In this document: positions 15,639 through 24,313 of the stretch, piece by piece | How positions within the stretch are numbered: the first letter of the stretch is position 1 | How the letters are laid out: the number at the start of each line of letters is the position of its first letter | Assembly: GCF_003385235.1 (NCBI RefSeq) | Contig: NZ_PQIA01000020.1 | Span: forward strand, 21,975 to 85,974 | Direction of reading: 5' to 3' | Source: Amycolatopsis circi | GTDB lineage: Bacteria; Actinomycetota; Actinomycetes; Mycobacteriales; Pseudonocardiaceae | DNA length: 64,000 nucleotides | Program-made: the position numbers and the translations under genes | The notes under the pieces: generated by a model | Databases searched by the model: none | Seen by the model: the letters and a program-made list of their open reading frames with translations, nothing else | What the model was told of the DNA's origin: nothing

Positions 15639-16904
15639 ATGACTGCAGCCCTCAGCGCCACCTCCGCCAACAAGACGATCGACCTCGGTCCGGCCGTCGA
15701 ACTGGTGTCGAAGGAAGAAGGGCACCGGCAGCCGCTCGCTCCGGAATTCGTTTCCGCCGAAGACTTCTCGCCGCTCGAGGTCGCCTACGACTTCGGCCGC
15801 GTCCGCCGCGAGGACATCGAGGCCGGCCCGCGCAACATCTGGCGCTACAAGAAACTCCTTCCCGTCCCCTCGACCGTCGAGGAGACTCCGAACACCGAGC
15901 CCGGCTGTACCCGGCTCGTGCGCGCCGACCGGCTCGCGAAGGAACTCGGCCTCAAGAGCCTGTGGGTCAAGGACGACACCGGAAACCCGACGCACTCGTT
16001 CAAGGACCGCGTGGTCGCCGTCGCGCTCGCCGCCGCCCGCGAGTTCGGCTTCGAGGTGCTCGCGTGTCCCTCGACCGGCAACCTGGCCAACGCGACCGCC
16101 GCCGCGGCGGCCCGCGCCGGCTGGCGATCGGTCGTGCTGATCCCGAAGAACCTCGAGCGCGCGAAGATCCTCACCACTGCGGTCTACGACGGCGACCTGA
16201 TCGCCGTCGACGGCAACTACGACGACGTGAACCGGCTCGCCACCGAACTGGCCGGCGAGCACCCGAAGTGGGCGTTCGTGAACGTCAACGTCCGCCCGTA
16301 CTACTCCGAGGGCTCGAAGACGCTCGCCTACGAGGTCGCCGAGCAGCTCGGCTGGCGGATTCCCGAGCAGATCGTCGTGCCGATCGCCTCCGGTTCACAG
16401 CTCACCAAGGTGGACAAGGGTTTCCGCGAGCTGGGCCAGCTCGGTCTCGTGGACGCCAGCCCGTACAAGGTGTTCGGCGCACAGGCCACCGGCTGCTCGC
16501 CGGTCTCCACCGCGTACCGCAACGGCCACGACGTGGTCCAGCCGGTGAAGCCGGACACCATCGCCCGCTCGCTCGCGATCGGCAACCCGGCCGACGGCCC
16601 GTACGTGCTCGACGTCGTCAACCGCACCGGCGGCGCGATCGAGGACGTCACCGACGAAGAGGTCGTCGAAGGCATCCGGCTGCTCGCGCGCACCGAAGGC
16701 ATCTTCACCGAGACCGCGGGCGGCGTCACCGTGGCGACCGCGAAGAAGCTCGTCGAAAGCGGCAAGCTCGATCCGGACGCCGAAACCGTCCTCCTCATCA
16801 CCGGCGACGGCCTCAAGACCCTCGACGCGGTCGAGAACCACATCGGCCCGAAGGCCACCGTGCCGCCGTCCGCCGCGGCCGTCGCCAAGGCGCTCGGCTA
16901 CTGA
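15639..16904 (+). CDS. thrC: Threonine synthase
   Basis: A 421-residue PLP enzyme that converts O-phosphohomoserine to threonine. The PLP lysine lies in Asn-Pro-Thr-His-Ser-Phe-Lys-Asp-Arg (Lys122). Ser-Thr-Gly-Asn-Leu-Ala-Asn-Ala and Leu-Ile-Thr-Gly-Asp-Gly-Leu-Lys also match. The start at 15639 is set by the strong Shine-Dalgarno at 15622-15630, which is embedded in the S-box riboswitch. The gene is monocistronic, downstream of the riboswitch and convergent with comEC. Length and motifs suit the long cytoplasmic ThrC class. Confidence 0.95.
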   Translation: MTAALSATSANKTIDLGPAVELVSKEEGHRQPLAPEFVSAEDFSPLEVAYDFGRVRREDIEAGPRNIWRYKKLLPVPSTVEETPNTEPGCTRLVRADRLAKELGLKSLWVKDDTGNPTHSFKDRVVAVALAAAREFGFEVLACPSTGNLANATAAAAARAGWRSVVLIPKNLERAKILTTAVYDGDLIAVDGNYDDVNRLATELAGEHPKWAFVNVNVRPYYSEGSKTLAYEVAEQLGWRIPEQIVVPIASGSQLTKVDKGFRELGQLGLVDASPYKVFGAQATGCSPVSTAYRNGHDVVQPVKPDTIARSLAIGNPADGPYVLDVVNRTGGAIEDVTDEEVVEGIRLLARTEGIFTETAGGVTVATAKKLVESGKLDPDAETVLLITGDGLKTLDAVENHIGPKATVPPSAAAVAKALGY

Positions 16905-16928
16905 CGTACCCGCCCGGGGTCCGCCGTC

Positions 16929-19307
16929 CTACCGCGGCGGACCCCGCGGCTCGCCTCGCCGGACGACCGCCGGTCCGCTTCCTCCAGGCAGAACGGCGGT
17001 GTCGCCGTCGACATCGGTCCGGGTGACCAGCACTCCCATCGTGCCGAGAACGTCCACTGTGGACTTGCTCGGATGTCCGTATCCGTTGCCCGCGCCGACA
17101 CTGATCAGCGCCGTGCGCGGCCGCACTGCCGCGAGGAACTGCGGCAGCGAATACCTCGAACCGTGATGCGGCACCTTCAACACGTCGGCCCGCAAGTCGA
17201 CGCCCTCGGCGAGCAGATCCGCTTGCGCGGCCAGTTCGACGTCTCCGGTCAGCAAAACCCGGCCAGCCGAGGTTTCCGCGCGCAGGACGACTGAGCTGTT
17301 GTTGATCATCGTCCCGTCCTGTAACGCGGGTGATCGAGTGGTGGCGTAACGCGGGCCGAGCACATCCAGCGACAGCCCCGGCCACTCCAGCCGTTGTCCC
17401 TCGCTCAATTGCACCAGCGGCACGCCACGATGCTTTGCCTCTCCGGAAACCGACTGCCACGCCCACGCCGGAGCACGCCCCGGTCCCACCGCGATCGCAC
17501 CGACCGCCCGCCCGTCAAAGACCGAGGCGAGTCCGCCGATGTGGTCCGCGTGCAGGTGGCTCAGCACCAGCAGCGGCACTCGATCAACGCCCAGCCGCCG
17601 CAGGCATTCGTCGACGGGTCCCGGCTCCGGCCCGGTGTCGACGACTACGGCGCGGCCGGGCTCGGCTGTCGCGAGCACTACCGCATCTCCTTGTCCGACA
17701 TCGCATTCCGTCATCGCCCAGCCGTCCGGGGGCCAGCCAGGAGCCAAGACTTTGCCTGGCACGACCGTCAGCAGCACGACGACCAGCCCGATTGCCACCA
17801 GCAGCCGGAATCGGCGAAACCGCGCCGCCACGACGACAACGACCAGCAGGACCGCCGCGCACAATCCGCCCAGCCAGCCGCCGGGCCAGGACAGCGCCGC
17901 GCCGGGTGCCCTCGCACCGTGTCGGGCCACGGTGATGAGCCACCGGGCTTCCGGATCTGCCAATCGAATCAGCACGTGCCCTGCGCCTGGCCACCATGGC
18001 CCGACCACTGTCGCCAGCACGCCTAGCACGGTCACCGGCGCGACCACTGGTGCCGCGAGCACATTGGTGACCACCGAGACGAGGCTGACCGTGCCCGCCA
18101 TACCAGCGATGACTGGCGCGGTGACCACGAACGCGGCCAGCGGTACGGCAAGTCCTTCGGCGTAGCCAGGTGGAACTCCCCTGCGTACCAACGAATCTGC
18201 CCAGCGCGGCGCGAGCAGCACGAGCCCTGCCGTAGCGAGAACCGATAGCGCGAAACCGAAATTCGCCGCCATTGCCGGGTCCCAGGCCACCAGCACGCAC
18301 ACCGCGAACGCCAAGGCGGGCAACGCTGAACCGCGCCGTCCGAGGGCCAGCGCGAGCAAGCCGATGCCGCCCATGACGCCAGCCCGCACCACACTCGGTT
18401 CAGGCCCCACCAGGACGAGGAATCCCGCCAGACAAGCACCAGCCGCTGCTGCGGAAAACCTCGGACCTGCTCGAACCAATCGGCACAGCAACAGAACGGC
18501 TCCGCCGATGATCACGAGATTTCCGCCGCTCACTGCCATCAAGTGGGTGAGCCCGGAGGCCTTGAACTCACCCTCGACCTGTTGCGGCAACGCACTCGTA
18601 TCGCCCAGCACCAGTCCAGGCAACAGCCCCGCCGGTTCCTCGGGCAGGATCCCGCACAGCGAATGCAAGCTGTTCCGCAAGACCGCGGCGGCGCGTTGCC
18701 ACCACGGCGCAGGCCCGACAGCGGCTGGCGCGGCACGGACGGAGAGCACTGCAGCGGTCAACTCGCCGCTGCGTGCGGGCATGAGCCGTCCGGACGTCGT
18801 CGCTGCCTGGCCGGGCAGCAGCCCGCTCCATCCTGCGACCGGTGCGAGCAATAGAATCCGGCCGGTCGATTCGACGGGCTGACCGTCCACTGTGGCCGTT
18901 GTGACGCGCGCGGGAATCGCCACTGACCGGGTGCCTGCCTGCTGGTCGGCGTAGCCAGTCTGGTGGATCGGCCGTGGACGCTCGCTGATCTCGACTCGCA
19001 GCGTCGCCGTCACGCCATGTACCGCAGCGACTGCCAGCGGGTCGGATGCCGCGTCGCGAATGCGCAGAGCTGTCGGCACTGCGGCAATCAGTCCGACCAG
19101 CAGTAACGCTCCCCCGGCACCTACGTACTTGGCACGGCCGCGCGCTAGAAGCACCACAGCGCCGACGACCGCTACGACTCCGACCGCGGTCGCGACCCAC
19201 CAGCCGAGTTGCAGTCCGGCGAGGGTGGCCGCCCATCCGGCGACGGCGGCGGCAACGAGGCGGAAATCGTGGTCTCGGCGCGACTTCTCCTCGGTTTCCA
19301 GCTTCAT
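16929..19307 (-). CDS. comEC: ComEC/Rec2-family DNA-uptake channel with metallo-beta-lactamase domain
   Basis: A 792-residue membrane protein. The N-terminal part has hydrophobic helices and a DUF4131-like region. The central competence domain spans roughly 225-480, with many helices and Gly-Leu-Thr-His-Leu-Met-Ala-Val-Ser-Gly-Gly-Asn. The C-terminal metallo-beta-lactamase domain starts near residue 535, with Leu-Ser-His-Leu-His-Ala-Asp-His-Ile-Gly-Gly (metal ligands about 581-586) and Lys-Val-Pro-His-His-Gly-Ser. In the family it forms the inner-membrane channel for single-stranded DNA, and the MBL domain may degrade the other strand. It overlaps comEA by 4 nt (ATGA), so the pair is translationally coupled. 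Natural transformation has not been shown from sequence. Confidence 0.92.
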   Translation of the reverse strand: MKLETEEKSRRDHDFRLVAAAVAGWAATLAGLQLGWWVATAVGVVAVVGAVVLLARGRAKYVGAGGALLLVGLIAAVPTALRIRDAASDPLAVAAVHGVTATLRVEISERPRPIHQTGYADQQAGTRSVAIPARVTTATVDGQPVESTGRILLLAPVAGWSGLLPGQAATTSGRLMPARSGELTAAVLSVRAAPAAVGPAPWWQRAAAVLRNSLHSLCGILPEEPAGLLPGLVLGDTSALPQQVEGEFKASGLTHLMAVSGGNLVIIGGAVLLLCRLVRAGPRFSAAAAGACLAGFLVLVGPEPSVVRAGVMGGIGLLALALGRRGSALPALAFAVCVLVAWDPAMAANFGFALSVLATAGLVLLAPRWADSLVRRGVPPGYAEGLAVPLAAFVVTAPVIAGMAGTVSLVSVVTNVLAAPVVAPVTVLGVLATVVGPWWPGAGHVLIRLADPEARWLITVARHGARAPGAALSWPGGWLGGLCAAVLLVVVVVAARFRRFRLLVAIGLVVVLLTVVPGKVLAPGWPPDGWAMTECDVGQGDAVVLATAEPGRAVVVDTGPEPGPVDECLRRLGVDRVPLLVLSHLHADHIGGLASVFDGRAVGAIAVGPGRAPAWAWQSVSGEAKHRGVPLVQLSEGQRLEWPGLSLDVLGPRYATTRSPALQDGTMINNSSVVLRAETSAGRVLLTGDVELAAQADLLAEGVDLRADVLKVPHHGSRYSLPQFLAAVRPRTALISVGAGNGYGHPSKSTVDVLGTMGVLVTRTDVDGDTAVLPGGSGPAVVRRGEPRGPPR

Positions 19308-20752
19308 CCGACGGTCACCTGCTCGCGGAGCTTCTGGAACTTGCTCTCGCCGATGCCGTCGACGTCACGGAGTTGTTCGACGCTCGAGAATCCGCCGTGC
19401 TGCGTGCGCCAGTCGGTGATGCGCCGGGCGGTGACCTCGCCGACGCCCGGGAGGCTGTCGAGTTGTTCGGGGGTCGCGGAATTCAGGTCGATCTTGCTGG
19501 CGGCGGCAGCTGACCCGGCTGGTGCCGCCTGGGCGGCGGGAACGCCGACTGCCAGTTGCTCGCCGTCGGTGAGTTTGCGGGCGAGGTTCAATGCGGTCAG
19601 ATCGACGCCCGGGTCGGCACCGCCAGCTGCGCGCAGGGCATCGGCGACGCGAGAGCCCGAGGGCACGGTGACGAGTCCTGGTGAACGCACGTGGCCGACG
19701 ACGCTGATTACTAAGTTCTCGTTGGCTTTCGACGCGTGCGGCACTTGCGCGCGGGCTGTTGGGAGTGGCGGGGCGATCTCGGCTGCGGGTGAGCGGCCGA
19801 AAATCGCCAGGCCACCGGCGATGACTGCGGCGGCGGCCAGCAAGGCCAGGACGAAGATCATTCCCCGGCGGCCCAGGAAGCCCGGCAGGCCGGTTGCTCC
19901 GGGGAGCCAACGGCGTGTCCACCGCTGTTCGGTGTGTTCCGGCAGCCAGCTGCGGACCAGTTTGCCGCCGGGCAATTCGGTTTCCGGAGGGGGTGGGTTG
20001 TCGGCGAGTGCGGACAGGCGGGCTTTACGGCCCAGTGGGCGCGAGCGTGGCGTGGAGTTGGAGGGCAGACCGTCCGCAACAGTCGCAGGTTGACCGCCCA
20101 GAAGCGTTGAGCTGTCGGCAAAAGAAGACAGGCGGGCTTTCCGGCCCAGTGGCCGCGAAAGTGGCATGGAGCTGGACGGCAAACCGTCCGCGGCAGTCGC
20201 GGGCTGACCGCCCAGAAGCGGCGAACTGTCAGCAAATGCAGACAGGCGGGCTTTGCGACCTGGTGGCCGCGAGAGTGGCATGGAGCCGGACGGCAAACCG
20301 TCCGCAGCAGTCGCGGACTGACCGTCCACAAGCGGCGAACTGTCAGCAAATGAGGACAGGCGGGCTTTCCAGCCCGGTGTTCGCGAGTGCGGCATCGAGT
20401 CGGGTGCCCCGTCGGCCGCGCCTGCCAGCGGGGAGCCGTCGGCGCTCGCCGAAGATCGGTTCGGCACGTCCGGCGACTGGTCGTCGGGAGAAGGAGAACT
20501 GTCGGCACCGGCAGACAGTCGTTGCTTCGGTCCCCCGTCCCGGGCGCGCACGCCAGGCGGCTCAGCATCCACGGACAGCTGGCTGTCTGCGCTTGCCGAC
20601 AACCGTCCGCGCGCTGATCGTCCCAGGGGCAGCCAGCGACGTGCTGGCCGGACGGGGCTGGCAACAGGCGGGAGAGCGGCCAGCTGGTCGGCCAGCCAGG
20701 TGAGCCTGACGTTGACGGGAGTGCCCGGATCCCGGGCGGAATTCTCGAACAC
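19304..20752 (-). CDS. comEA: ComEA-family DNA-binding protein with repeat-rich N-terminus
   Basis: A 482-residue protein with GTG start at 20752, much longer than the classical ComEA of about 200 residues. Residues 1-285 are a disordered Ser/Pro/Arg/Ala region, with three tandem 38-residue repeats at 127-240. One transmembrane helix lies at about 297-318, an SLBB-like domain at about 346-404 (Val-Gly-His-Val-Arg-Ser-Pro-Gly) and the double helix-hairpin-helix DNA-binding module at 421-480 (Ile-Asp-Leu-Asn-Ser-Ala-Thr, Leu-Pro-Gly-Val-Gly, Val-Asp-Gly-Ile-Gly). The topology places the repeat region in the cytoplasm and the DNA-binding part outside. The gene is upstream of and overlapping comEC. 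Confidence 0.9.
   Translation of the reverse strand: MFENSARDPGTPVNVRLTWLADQLAALPPVASPVRPARRWLPLGRSARGRLSASADSQLSVDAEPPGVRARDGGPKQRLSAGADSSPSPDDQSPDVPNRSSASADGSPLAGAADGAPDSMPHSRTPGWKARLSSFADSSPLVDGQSATAADGLPSGSMPLSRPPGRKARLSAFADSSPLLGGQPATAADGLPSSSMPLSRPLGRKARLSSFADSSTLLGGQPATVADGLPSNSTPRSRPLGRKARLSALADNPPPPETELPGGKLVRSWLPEHTEQRWTRRWLPGATGLPGFLGRRGMIFVLALLAAAAVIAGGLAIFGRSPAAEIAPPLPTARAQVPHASKANENLVISVVGHVRSPGLVTVPSGSRVADALRAAGGADPGVDLTALNLARKLTDGEQLAVGVPAAQAAPAGSAAAASKIDLNSATPEQLDSLPGVGEVTARRITDWRTQHGGFSSVEQLRDVDGIGESKFQKLREQVTVG
20000..20374 (-). repeat. Three tandem 114-bp repeats (plus partial fourth) inside comEA
   Basis: Codons 127-240 encode three consecutive 38-residue units, each beginning Gly-(Trp/Arg)-Lys-Ala-Arg-Leu-Ser and ending Leu-Ser/Arg-Arg-Pro. 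A partial fourth unit runs to about codon 251. The units differ at only a few positions in DNA, pointing to recent tandem duplication. Confidence 0.85.
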
Positions 20753-20989
20753 ACGATCGACGCTAGGTGTCGGCGGGTGCGACGGCGAGAGGGTTCCGCG
20801 CGATCTGTGGACAACCCGCCCCTTGGGGACAACTCAGCCGTCACCGCCGAAGACGCACCGGAATGTGTCGGAGTGCGCGGTCATACTGGCTGGTTTGCCT
20901 GCGGCACCGGCGATCGAAAAGCGTTCGCTCCTGCCGTTGTCCTCCGCTAGACCTGGTAGTCAGCCGTCGAACAGGAGCACGCCATCGCT

Positions 20990-21910
20990 GTGAACCACAC
21001 CGACTTGACCCTGCGTCCGATCACCGGGCCGGAAGAACTCGACCTCTTCTGCCAGCTCACCTACGCCCTCGACCACGAACTGGCCGACGACCTCGCCGCC
21101 GGTCGCCGTCGGCCGGGCTGGATGTGGGTCGCGCTTCGTGGCGGCGAACTCGTCGCCAGGGCTGCGTGGTGGGGTCGCGCCGAGGAACTGGTCCCGTTCC
21201 TGCTGGACGTGTTCGACCTCGAAGACGTGGCTGTCGGCGTGCAGCTGCTGCGAACCGCGATGGCCGAGATCCTGCCCGCGGACGCCAGGACGCCGACTTA
21301 CCAACGGATGGTCCCCTCAGATTGGCGCGGAAAAGCCGCGACCCGAAGCGCTGCCGAAGGCCGGATGAGGGCGCTCGAACAAACCGGTGCTCGACTGCTT
21401 GCCGAGAGGCTGCGTTTCGAGTGGCGTCCTGGGACTCCTGTCCCGTCGCCCCACCGGCTGGTTTTCCGTCCTATCCGCGACGAGGACGAGATCATCGACC
21501 TGATGACCCGCGTCCTGGACGGGACGCTCGACGCCCACAGCCGCGACGACCTGACCCGGACGTCCGCTCGTGCGGCGGCGATCCGGCATTACGAAGACGA
21601 ACTGGCGCACTACCGCAGCCCGCGGGATTGGTGGCGGGTCGCGACGCGACCCGACGGCACGCCGGTCGGGTTCGTCACGCCCGCGCGCAACAACTACAAC
21701 CCCCTCATCGGGTATCTCGCCGTCCTGCCGGAGCATCGCGGCAACGGCTACATCGACGACATTCTCGCCGAGGGCACCCGAATCCTTGCCGCCCAACAAG
21801 TTCCTCGCATCCGGGCGGCGACCGATCTCGGCAATGTCCCGATGGCGAACGCGTTCCGGCGCGCCGGGTACGTCGACTTCGAGCGAACGATCACCATGGC
21901 CTGGCCATGA
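20990..21910 (+). CDS. Tandem GNAT-family N-acetyltransferase
   Basis: A 306-residue protein with GTG start. The C-terminal half is a clear GNAT domain: Leu-Ile-Gly-Tyr-Leu-Ala-Val-Leu-Pro-Glu-His-Arg-Gly-Asn-Gly-Tyr (acetyl-CoA pyrophosphate loop), then Ala-Thr-Asp-Leu-Gly-Asn-Val-Pro-Met-Ala-Asn-Ala-Phe-Arg-Arg-Ala-Gly-Tyr. The N-terminal half looks like a degenerate second GNAT fold. The acceptor is unknown. It sits where M. tuberculosis has eis, but lacks the Eis C-terminal region and is on the opposite strand. It overlaps the next gene by ATGA. Confidence 0.85.
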   Translation: MNHTDLTLRPITGPEELDLFCQLTYALDHELADDLAAGRRRPGWMWVALRGGELVARAAWWGRAEELVPFLLDVFDLEDVAVGVQLLRTAMAEILPADARTPTYQRMVPSDWRGKAATRSAAEGRMRALEQTGARLLAERLRFEWRPGTPVPSPHRLVFRPIRDEDEIIDLMTRVLDGTLDAHSRDDLTRTSARAAAIRHYEDELAHYRSPRDWWRVATRPDGTPVGFVTPARNNYNPLIGYLAVLPEHRGNGYIDDILAEGTRILAAQQVPRIRAATDLGNVPMANAFRRAGYVDFERTITMAWP

Positions 21911-22734
21911 TTCGCGACGAACCCTGGGAACGTGCGGTTGCCCACGTAGCCCAGTCGGCGGAAGGCAGCCCGGCGGATCCGTCGTGGCGGGTCACGCTGC
22001 ATTTCCACCCCGACCGGCTGGTCAACGGGGTGCCGATTCTCGAGAGCATGGCGCGAGACGGCCGGTACCGCTCGCAGTTCGAGACCGGCGTCAGCAACGG
22101 CGGGCTCACCGCGCATCCGGGAGGAGACCGCTGGCGCTGGGAAAGCCGGTTGTTCGCTGGCGTCTACGACGACGTCGCGGCAAAGCATCGGCCGAAATAC
22201 GGGTCGCTGAATTTCCGCGGCCGCAGAACCGGCGGCTCACCGCGGTTCGGCTCGGCCTATCTGCGGCTCTCAAAGCACACGATGTCCCGCACGACTTTCG
22301 CCTATCCCGACAGCGTCTTCGAGCCGACATCGTTCGGCGTCGAGACACGATTGTCGGCTCTGGTCGCGCTTGCCGAGGCTGACGATCAGGACTTGCTGGA
22401 CGACTACATCGAGGCGCAGGTGCACGGCGAAGTGGACCTAACGCGAGATGTTGAGGCGCTAGTTCTCGATCCGTCCTATCGAGGAACCGAAGTCGAGGCG
22501 GCAGCCCGAAAACTAGGCCCGATCGAATGGCACCAAGGGTTTCGGCTCACCACCGCCGAACTGCTCCGGCAACCCGATTACCGCGGGCCGAAATTCACCG
22601 CGCTTAGCGATGAACTCGCTGAGGGCGGACACCTCGACCCGCGCATCCTCGGCAACGCCACCGGCCAGGACGAGCAAGATCTCAAACGCGTCTGGCACCT
22701 GCTCGCGCGATTCGGCAACCAGGAACTCGGCTAG
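21907..22734 (+). CDS. DUF3626 domain protein
   Basis: A 275-residue protein with ATG at 21907, coupled to the acetyltransferase by an ATGA overlap. It contains the DUF3626 hallmark blocks Leu-His-Phe-His-Pro-Asp-Arg-Leu, Tyr-Arg-Ser-Gln-Phe-Glu-Thr-Gly-Val-Ser-Asn-Gly-Gly-Leu-Thr and Arg-Pro-Lys-Tyr-Gly-Ser-Leu-Asn. Conserved His, Asp and Glu suggest a catalytic protein, but I know no established activity. Its end overlaps the convergent degV gene by 4 nt. Confidence 0.8.
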   Translation: MIRDEPWERAVAHVAQSAEGSPADPSWRVTLHFHPDRLVNGVPILESMARDGRYRSQFETGVSNGGLTAHPGGDRWRWESRLFAGVYDDVAAKHRPKYGSLNFRGRRTGGSPRFGSAYLRLSKHTMSRTTFAYPDSVFEPTSFGVETRLSALVALAEADDQDLLDDYIEAQVHGEVDLTRDVEALVLDPSYRGTEVEAAARKLGPIEWHQGFRLTTAELLRQPDYRGPKFTALSDELAEGGHLDPRILGNATGQDEQDLKRVWHLLARFGNQELG

Positions 22735-23576
22735 GCGCGCTGCACGACGACACCGAGCACGCCGGGACCGGTGTGCGCGCCGATGACCGCGCCGATCTCC
22801 GACACCACGCATCCCCCGGCACAGCCCGGAATCACTTCCTCGAGCCGGTTCGCCAGTTCGACAGCTCGTTCCGGCGACGCGAGATGGTGCACCGCCAGCT
22901 CGACCGGCCCGGTGCCCGCGGCCTGCACGGACAGCTCGACCAAGCGGCCGATCGCGCGGTTCATCGTCCGCACTTTCTCCAGCGGCAGGATCCGGCCGTC
23001 GTCCATGTGCAGCACCGGTTTCACCGCCAGCGCGGTGCCGAGCAACGCCGCGGCCGAGCCGATCCGGCCGCCGCGGCGCAAGTGTTCCAGTGTCTCGACC
23101 ACGAACAGCGTCGACGAGCGCTCGGCCGCTTCCGTCGCGGCCGCTTCGACTTCGGCCGGGCTGGCTCCGGACGCGGCGGCGTCCGCGGCGTGCAGGGCGG
23201 CGAAGCCCAAACCCATCGCTGTGGTGCGGGAATCGACGACGCGGACCCGGTCCGAACCGACTTCTTCCGCTGCCAGAACGGCGGCCTCCCAGGTGCCGGA
23301 CAGCTCGCTCGACAGGTGCACTGACACGACGGCGTCCGCGCCCGCGTCCAGTGCGGCCCGGAATTCGGCGGCGAACTCGGCCGGAGTGGGCCGGGAAGTC
23401 GTGACGATCTTGCGCTCCCCCAGAGCTTCCGCGAGCGCGGCGGGACCCATTTCAACGCCGTCTAGGGAACACACGCCTTCCACCAGGACGTGCAGGGGCA
23501 CCACCCGCACCGAGTGCCGCTCGGCGAAGCCTTCGGGCAGGTGCGCGGTGGAGTCCGTGACCACGGCGACCGACAC
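22731..23576 (-). CDS. DegV-family fatty-acid-binding protein
   Basis: A 281-residue protein starting Met-Ser-Val-Ala-Val-Val-Thr-Asp-Ser-Thr-Ala-His-Leu-Pro, the DegV signature. Later blocks are Ser-Arg-Pro-Thr-Pro-Ala-Glu-Phe (fatty-acid head-group region) and Ser-Ser-Glu-Leu-Ser-Gly-Thr. In other bacteria such proteins (FakB) present fatty acids to a kinase. It is the last gene of the nadD-rsfS-gpgP-octT-degV run, the same order as Rv2421c-Rv2417c. Confidence 0.92.
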   Translation of the reverse strand: MSVAVVTDSTAHLPEGFAERHSVRVVPLHVLVEGVCSLDGVEMGPAALAEALGERKIVTTSRPTPAEFAAEFRAALDAGADAVVSVHLSSELSGTWEAAVLAAEEVGSDRVRVVDSRTTAMGLGFAALHAADAAASGASPAEVEAAATEAAERSSTLFVVETLEHLRRGGRIGSAAALLGTALAVKPVLHMDDGRILPLEKVRTMNRAIGRLVELSVQAAGTGPVELAVHHLASPERAVELANRLEEVIPGCAGGCVVSEIGAVIGAHTGPGVLGVVVQRA

Positions 23577-23580
23577 GCCG

Positions 23581-24309
23581 TCAGCCTACGTTGCCAGAGC
23601 CGAGGTGCGGAGCAACGAGCTTCGCCATCGCGGTGCCGACGGCTTCGTGCCCCGCCCATCCCCAGTGCATGCCGTCGGGATTTCCCGCGCCGCTCAAGAC
23701 ATGTTCGCCGACCACACCGGGCGTGTCGAGCAACGGCACTTCGCGTCGCGCGGCCCACGAAGCGAGCGCTGCGGCTGCTTCGGCGCGTCCCGTGTGTACA
23801 CGCCCGTACGCATCAGCGCGGTGCACCGAAGGCAGCATGCCGAACACAGGCAACTCAGGACGCAACGCGCGCAACGCTTCGACGGACTGGTCCAGATAGC
23901 TCACGCTCAGCCGCGCCGGAAGCACGCGAGGGCGTCCGCGCATCACGACAGACAACCGTGGCTGCGCAGCGAGATAGGCACCGCGTACAACGCGACGCAC
24001 GCCGTCGGGGCGAAGGTAGCGAAGCCCCTGACGCAAGTACGTCGGCAGAGGCGACGGCAGTGTGTCCATGTGGCCGACGGCGAGCACGACAGCGTCGACG
24101 CGACGCAGGTCCGCCCACACGCGCGGGTCGCCGGTGAGAGACCACCACAGGTCGCGCGCGGTCCAGCCGATGCCGGCGACGAGATCGGCTTGTCCGGACA
24201 GCGCGTTCGCGGCGACGTTGGGCCACAGGCGCGGATCGTCGGCCGCGCAAGGGCCCTCGGGGCCGTGGAAACAGAGTGAATCGCCGAAGACGAGCAGCTG
24301 CGGGCTCAT
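23581..24309 (-). CDS. octT: SGNH hydrolase-fold acyltransferase, OctT-like
   Basis: A 242-residue SGNH/GDSL protein: Leu-Leu-Val-Phe-Gly-Asp-Ser-Leu (nucleophile Ser), Gly-His-Met-Asp, and at the end Asp-Gly-Met-His-Trp-Gly-Trp-Ala-Gly-His (catalytic Asp/His). In mycobacteria the gene in this position (Rv2418c) encodes diglucosylglycerate octanoyltransferase for methylglucose lipopolysaccharide. The assignment rests on fold plus conserved order between gpgP-like and degV genes. The rest of that pathway is not in this window, so the substrate remains inferred. It begins 4 nt after the gpgP stop. Confidence 0.75.
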   Translation of the reverse strand: MSPQLLVFGDSLCFHGPEGPCAADDPRLWPNVAANALSGQADLVAGIGWTARDLWWSLTGDPRVWADLRRVDAVVLAVGHMDTLPSPLPTYLRQGLRYLRPDGVRRVVRGAYLAAQPRLSVVMRGRPRVLPARLSVSYLDQSVEALRALRPELPVFGMLPSVHRADAYGRVHTGRAEAAAALASWAARREVPLLDTPGVVGEHVLSGAGNPDGMHWGWAGHEAVGTAMAKLVAPHLGSGNVG

Positions 24310-24313
24310 CGGG

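Noticed and set aside
20990..21910. Possible Eis-type acetyltransferase because of its position between comEA and degV
   Set aside because: It is on the opposite strand, 306 residues long with no Eis C-terminal domain, and is coupled to a DUF3626 gene.
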